Shown here piece after piece: positions 8,029-10,136 of a DNA stretch of 10,136 nucleotides. Both the position numbers and the translations under genes were made by a program. The first letter of the stretch is position 1; the number at the start of each line of letters is the position of its first letter. Under the pieces are notes generated by a model. That model made no database searches. It had not been told where the DNA came from and saw only the letters and a list, made by a program, of their open reading frames with translations. Source of the DNA: an uncultured Bacteroidota bacterium (GTDB lineage: Bacteria > Bacteroidota > Bacteroidia > Flavobacteriales > UA16); the NCBI GenBank assembly GCA_902578505.1, contig CACHDD010000035.1:1-10136 (forward strand), in the 5' to 3' direction.

Positions 8029-9570
8029 AGACACGTTTTCTGTGCCATCACAATTTAAACAAGTGTTGTAAGTCACAAAAATTTCTTCTCCGTCACTAAT
8101 TATCCACTGACGATTTGCATATTCATATAAATCTGTAAGAGGTGCACATGTAGCTCCTTCAATCATTTCTTGTATTAGATCTTCTCCAACACCATCAACG
8201 AATACTTGATACTCAATAGATTCTGAAGGCACAGGTTCGTAATTAAATGTCCATGTACCATTACCATTGTTAACTCCTATCTTACCGTTATTCCAATCCC
8301 AATTTGGAGGGCCTACAAGTTTAACTTCAGAAACATTGTCAGGTTCACATATTTCAGCTGTGATTGATAAATTCGGAAAACTACATGGTACACATCTGTC
8401 GTAATTTATGTAAATGTCATAGGGATCGCTAGTATTCCATATCCTATTTGCATAAGCCCAATAGTCTGTAATAGGTGCACACGTTCCACCCTCTACCATG
8501 TCTTGTATTAAACTTTCCTGAACCCCATCTGCAACAACTAAGAATTCCATATTTGAATCAGGTACCGGTAGCGTAACAGTCCATGTACCGTCACCATTAT
8601 TATATCCAATTACACCATTATTAACATCCCAACCCCAAGTTGGACCGGTAATTCTTACTTCATTTGCTTCGTATCCGCATAAGTCAATATGAATATTCAA
8701 GCCATTTTCTAAACCACACTCAACACATTGTCCAAATATGTTCGAAATGCTACCTTGATTGGTTTCCCAATATCTGTTTGCGTACGTACTGTAATCTGTT
8801 ATTGGAGCACAATCACCTCCTTCAATCATTACCTGAATTAAATCCTCTACTTCTCCATCTGCAACTAATAGATATTCCATATCATCGGATGGAGCAGGGT
8901 CAAAAGTGAAAGTCCACGTGCCATCTCCATTATCTGTAGCCTCTGGACCTCCTAAAGGATCCCACTCCCACAATGGTCCTGTCATTCTAACATTGTTTGC
9001 TAAGTCACAAACAGTAGTTGTGATAGTAATGGAAGAGAAATAACATGAGCCATCATCAATCGTTGCTTCTGGATCATAATTCTCAGCTAATTGATTTGTA
9101 CATCCAACCACAGCATTTGGGTCACATTCTCCACAAGTACCATAAACATTCTGTACATTTCCTGAACCAGGTAACCATAATCTATTTGCATAAGCCCAAT
9201 AGTCTGTTATTGGAGCACAAGTGCCACCATTAACCATTTCCTCAACAAGGTTTTCTTGTACACCATCCATTACTAACAGGTATTCTAGGTCATCATTTGG
9301 TGCTGGATCAAATGTAAATGTCCAAGTATTATCTCCGTTATCAACAGCAATTGGCCCACCCATAGGATCCCAATTCCACCATGGGCCTGTTAATCTTACT
9401 TCTTCAGCTTCATAACACACAGTAGTTGTTATATTAAGAACTGTTTCTTCATACTCACATGAACCATCGTCTTCTGTAGCATTTGGATTGTAGTTTAATG
9501 CATTTGGATCAGTACATCCATAAACTGCATTTGGATCACATTCAGAGCAAGAACCATATGTTACATTCAT
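7801..9570 (-). CDS. C-terminal part of a secreted multi-repeat, CBM48/E-set-like protein with T9SS tail (broken gene)
   Basis: This 589-codon frame starts at an ATG that falls inside a repeat linker ('MNVTYGSCSECDPNAV'). It has no signal peptide, so it is not a complete gene but the downstream piece of the frame ending at 9567. It contains four copies of an about 105-residue domain (residues about 43-149, 181-285, 290-396 and 400-508). Each copy has the order 'V.LTGP.W.WD', 'DNGDGTWTFTF.P.P', 'MEYLL.VDGV', 'CAPITDYWAYANR.W', then a Cys-x-x-Cys or similar end. The first half resembles CBM48/AMPK-type glycogen-binding E-set domains. Two 'GCTDPNALNYNP...DDGSC' spacers separate the first copies. 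Residues about 515-589 ('FGIYPNPSSDHITI ... LMPGFYFLVI') are a T9SS sorting domain. It was probably co-transcribed with the GH16 gene, supplying multivalent glycan or cell-surface binding. Confidence 0.82.
   Translation of the reverse strand: MNVTYGSCSECDPNAVYGCTDPNALNYNPNATEDDGSCEYEETVLNITTTVCYEAEEVRLTGPWWNWDPMGGPIAVDNGDNTWTFTFDPAPNDDLEYLLVMDGVQENLVEEMVNGGTCAPITDYWAYANRLWLPGSGNVQNVYGTCGECDPNAVVGCTNQLAENYDPEATIDDGSCYFSSITITTTVCDLANNVRMTGPLWEWDPLGGPEATDNGDGTWTFTFDPAPSDDMEYLLVADGEVEDLIQVMIEGGDCAPITDYSTYANRYWETNQGSISNIFGQCVECGLENGLNIHIDLCGYEANEVRITGPTWGWDVNNGVIGYNNGDGTWTVTLPVPDSNMEFLVVADGVQESLIQDMVEGGTCAPITDYWAYANRIWNTSDPYDIYINYDRCVPCSFPNLSITAEICEPDNVSEVKLVGPPNWDWNNGKIGVNNGNGTWTFNYEPVPSESIEYQVFVDGVGEDLIQEMIEGATCAPLTDLYEYANRQWIISDGEEIFVTYNTCLNCDGTENVSEVNLQFGIYPNPSSDHITIIDAPSNFDYSIFSSLGQKIAVGTNNNSIDVSLLMPGFYFLVIQAEGNMGQVPFVKE
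8047..8373 (-). repeat. Repeat copy 5 of the CBM48/E-set-like domain (most divergent)
   Basis: It shows 'VKLVGPPNWDWNNGKIG', 'GNGTWTFNYEPVPSES', 'IEYQVFVDGVGEDLIQEM', 'CAPLTDLYEYANRQW' and 'YNTCLNC'. It is the last copy before the sorting domain. Confidence 0.8.
8383..8703 (-). repeat. Repeat copy 4 of the CBM48/E-set-like domain
   Basis: It shows 'VRITGPTWGWDVNNGVIG', 'GDGTWTVTLPVPDSN', 'MEFLVVADGVQESLIQDM', 'CAPITDYWAYANRIW' and 'YDRCVPC'. The 'DPxGGP' stretch of the earlier copies is replaced by 'DVNNGVIG', a feature shared with copy 5. Confidence 0.8.
8716..9030 (-). repeat. Repeat copy 3 of the CBM48/E-set-like domain
   Basis: It shows 'VRMTGPLWEWDPLGGPEA', 'GDGTWTFTFDPAPSDD', 'MEYLLVADG', 'CAPITDYSTYANRYW' and 'FGQCVEC'. 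It follows the second spacer directly and has none after it. Confidence 0.8.
9043..9105 (-). repeat. Cys-rich spacer 2
   Basis: A unit of the same length, beginning 'GCTNQLAENYDP' and ending 'DDGSC', between copies 2 and 3. It keeps the spacing of both Cys and the 'NY.P.AT' core of spacer 1. Confidence 0.7.
9124..9444 (-). repeat. Repeat copy 2 of the CBM48/E-set-like domain
   Basis: It shows 'VRLTGPWWNWDPMGGP', 'DNTWTFTFDPAPNDD', 'LEYLLVMDGVQENLVEEM', 'CAPITDYWAYANRLW' and 'NVYGTCGEC'. It is flanked on both sides by 'DPNAV.GCT' spacers. Confidence 0.8.
9457..9519 (-). repeat. Cys-rich 'GCTDPNALNYNP' spacer 1
   Basis: A 21-residue unit beginning 'GCTDPNALNYNP' and ending 'DDGSC' directly before copy 2. 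The pattern is a recurrent Bacteroidota secreted-protein motif; the two Cys probably form a disulfide and the acidic residues may bind calcium (inference). Confidence 0.7.
9567..9570 (-). other. Gene-break junction with 4-base ATGA overlap
   Basis: The stop of the upstream frame and the first ATG of the downstream frame overlap as ATGA. Although this looks like translational coupling, both sides are mid-domain, and neither a signal peptide nor a domain boundary occurs here. In other repeats about 40 residues separate the 'EYLLVMDG' strand from the 'NVYGTC' linker; here 'FEYVVAVTGSA' is joined to 'NVTYGSC' with almost nothing between. That points to a deletion with frameshift, or to an assembly error. 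Confidence 0.7.
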
Positions 9571-10136
9571 ATTGCAGAACCAGTCACAGCTACAACATAT
9601 TCAAATGATGAACCAGGATCTACCTCTAAACCTCCTGTAAATATTCCATCACCATCACCATCAGCTAATGTTACACCCCATCCGTTCCAGCCATTCCATG
9701 AACCGTTTACAACAACATTATCGTAACCAGCGTTTGGATACTCTGAACCTGTCATGTCAACATAGAAGAAAACAGTAGCTGTTTGTGGCTCCGGTTCCTC
9801 TGTAGGACAGTCTGTACCACAAGTTCCATAGACATTAGAAACATCTCCTGATCCAACTGTCCATAACCTGTTAGCATATGACCAGTAGTCAGTAACAGGT
9901 GTACATGACCAATCGCCTGATGCTGAACCTGCAGCAACCAAATCTTCCTGAACACCATCTACAACAAGTAGATATTCCATGTCGTCAGTTGGAGCTGGAT
10001 CAAAAGTGAATGTCCAAGTACCGTCTCCATTATCAGAAGCAACTGGACCAGCAGCTGGATCCCAGCCCCACCAAGGGCCAGTCATTGCAACTGAAGAAGC
10101 CGAAGAACAAGCTGTTGTAGTAACAGTTAATGTTTC
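9567..10136 (-). CDS. Upstream fragment of the same multi-repeat secreted protein, open at the window's right edge
   Basis: The frame is open from base 10136 to a TGA at 9567-9569; the ATG at 10085 is internal. The text 'TVTTTACSSASSVAMTGPWWGWDP' before and across that Met matches the start of the repeats downstream. It shows one further copy of the repeat to about 9807 (with 'CTPVTDYWSYANRLW'). An acidic linker 'TEEPEPQ' follows, then a different beta domain from about 9782 ('ATVFFYVDMTGSEYPNAGY', 'VVVNGSWNGWNGWGVTL', 'DGDGDGIFTGGLEV', 'SFEYVVAVTGSA'), an E-set/CBM-like module also common in Bacteroidota T9SS proteins. That domain stops abruptly after 'GSAI'. Signal peptide and gene start lie outside the window. 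Together with the next frame it was almost certainly a single gene. Confidence 0.8.
   Translation of the reverse strand, partial: ETLTVTTTACSSASSVAMTGPWWGWDPAAGPVASDNGDGTWTFTFDPAPTDDMEYLLVVDGVQEDLVAAGSASGDWSCTPVTDYWSYANRLWTVGSGDVSNVYGTCGTDCPTEEPEPQTATVFFYVDMTGSEYPNAGYDNVVVNGSWNGWNGWGVTLADGDGDGIFTGGLEVDPGSSFEYVVAVTGSAI
9570..9782 (-). other. Partial WNGW-type E-set/CBM-like domain, truncated at the break
   Basis: The segment reads 'ATVFFYVDM', 'VVVNGSWNGWNGWG', 'DGDGDGIFTGGLEV' and 'SFEYVVAV'. The order of strands (N-G-x-W-N-G-W, then an acidic turn, then an 'FEY..V' strand) fits starch-binding-like E-set modules. The expected last third of the domain is missing before the stop. Confidence 0.6.
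9807..10136 (-). repeat. Repeat copy 1 of the CBM48/E-set-like domain (cut by window edge)
   Basis: Protein-level copy with 'MTGPWWGWDP', 'DNGDGTWTFTFDPAPTDDMEYL' split over its core strands, and 'CTPVTDYWSYANRLW'. It differs from the others by 'AAGSASGDWSC' in place of the 'MVxGGTC' segment. It is followed by 'YGTCGTDC'. Confidence 0.75.

Noticed and set aside
8664..9415. Three plus-strand open frames of 62-81 codons antisense to the repeat protein
   Set aside because: They lie opposite strongly conserved repeats, have low-complexity His/Leu/Ser-rich translations and no signal or domain. They are shadows of the minus-strand gene.
9567..9570. ATGA overlap read as two normally coupled genes
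   Set aside because: The downstream frame has no signal peptide despite a T9SS tail, and both frames are cut within domains that other copies show in full; a broken gene fits better.
7801..10136. CRISPR array or DNA-level tandem repeat
   Set aside because: The periodicity is about 315-420 bases, is conserved as protein rather than as DNA, and has no short direct repeats with unique spacers.

Overview
The window looks like a low-GC member of the Bacteroidota, most likely a marine-type Flavobacteriia. The evidence is AT-rich coding sequence, two C-terminal type IX secretion (T9SS) sorting domains, a Bacteroidota-style lipoprotein, and the Cys-rich 'GCTDPNALNYNP' spacer common in secreted proteins of this phylum. 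Genus cannot be read from the sequence. The window is almost entirely coding. I saw no tRNA, rRNA, CRISPR array, transposase or integrase, and no intergenic gap longer than 3 bases.

Region 1 (1-6794, plus strand) is five tightly packed or overlapping genes, probably one operon that begins upstream of the window. In order: the C-terminal part of a clan GH-A glycoside hydrolase (GH2-like TIM barrel plus an Ig-like tail), two different outer-membrane beta-barrel proteins (621 and 559 aa), a surface lipoprotein with a jelly-roll carbohydrate-binding-like domain, and an exported protein with a CIA30/CBM11-like domain followed by a CBM9-like domain. No SusC/SusD pair is present in the window, so this is not an ordinary polysaccharide utilisation locus as far as it can be seen. 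My inference is an envelope module that binds, trims and moves a glycan across the outer membrane, in either direction.

Region 2 (6797-10136, minus strand) converges on region 1 with 2 bases between the stop codons. It holds a complete secreted GH16 endo-beta-glucanase (laminarinase-type active site EIDIME) with a T9SS tail. Two bases upstream lies a large secreted protein built from about 105-residue, Cys-containing, CBM48/E-set-like repeats, also with a T9SS tail. That repeat gene is broken at 9567-9570: the upstream reading frame stops in the middle of a domain and the downstream one begins in the middle of a repeat linker, as if a segment had been lost out of frame or a repeat had collapsed in assembly. 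The gene also runs off the right edge of the window.

Together the two regions suggest glycan handling at the cell surface. A beta-1,3-glucan (laminarin-like or self-made) is the best guess for the substrate, resting mainly on the GH16 motif. The most noteworthy items are the non-Sus barrel/lipoprotein/binding-protein operon, the multi-repeat binding protein partnered with a module-free GH16, and the break in that repeat protein.
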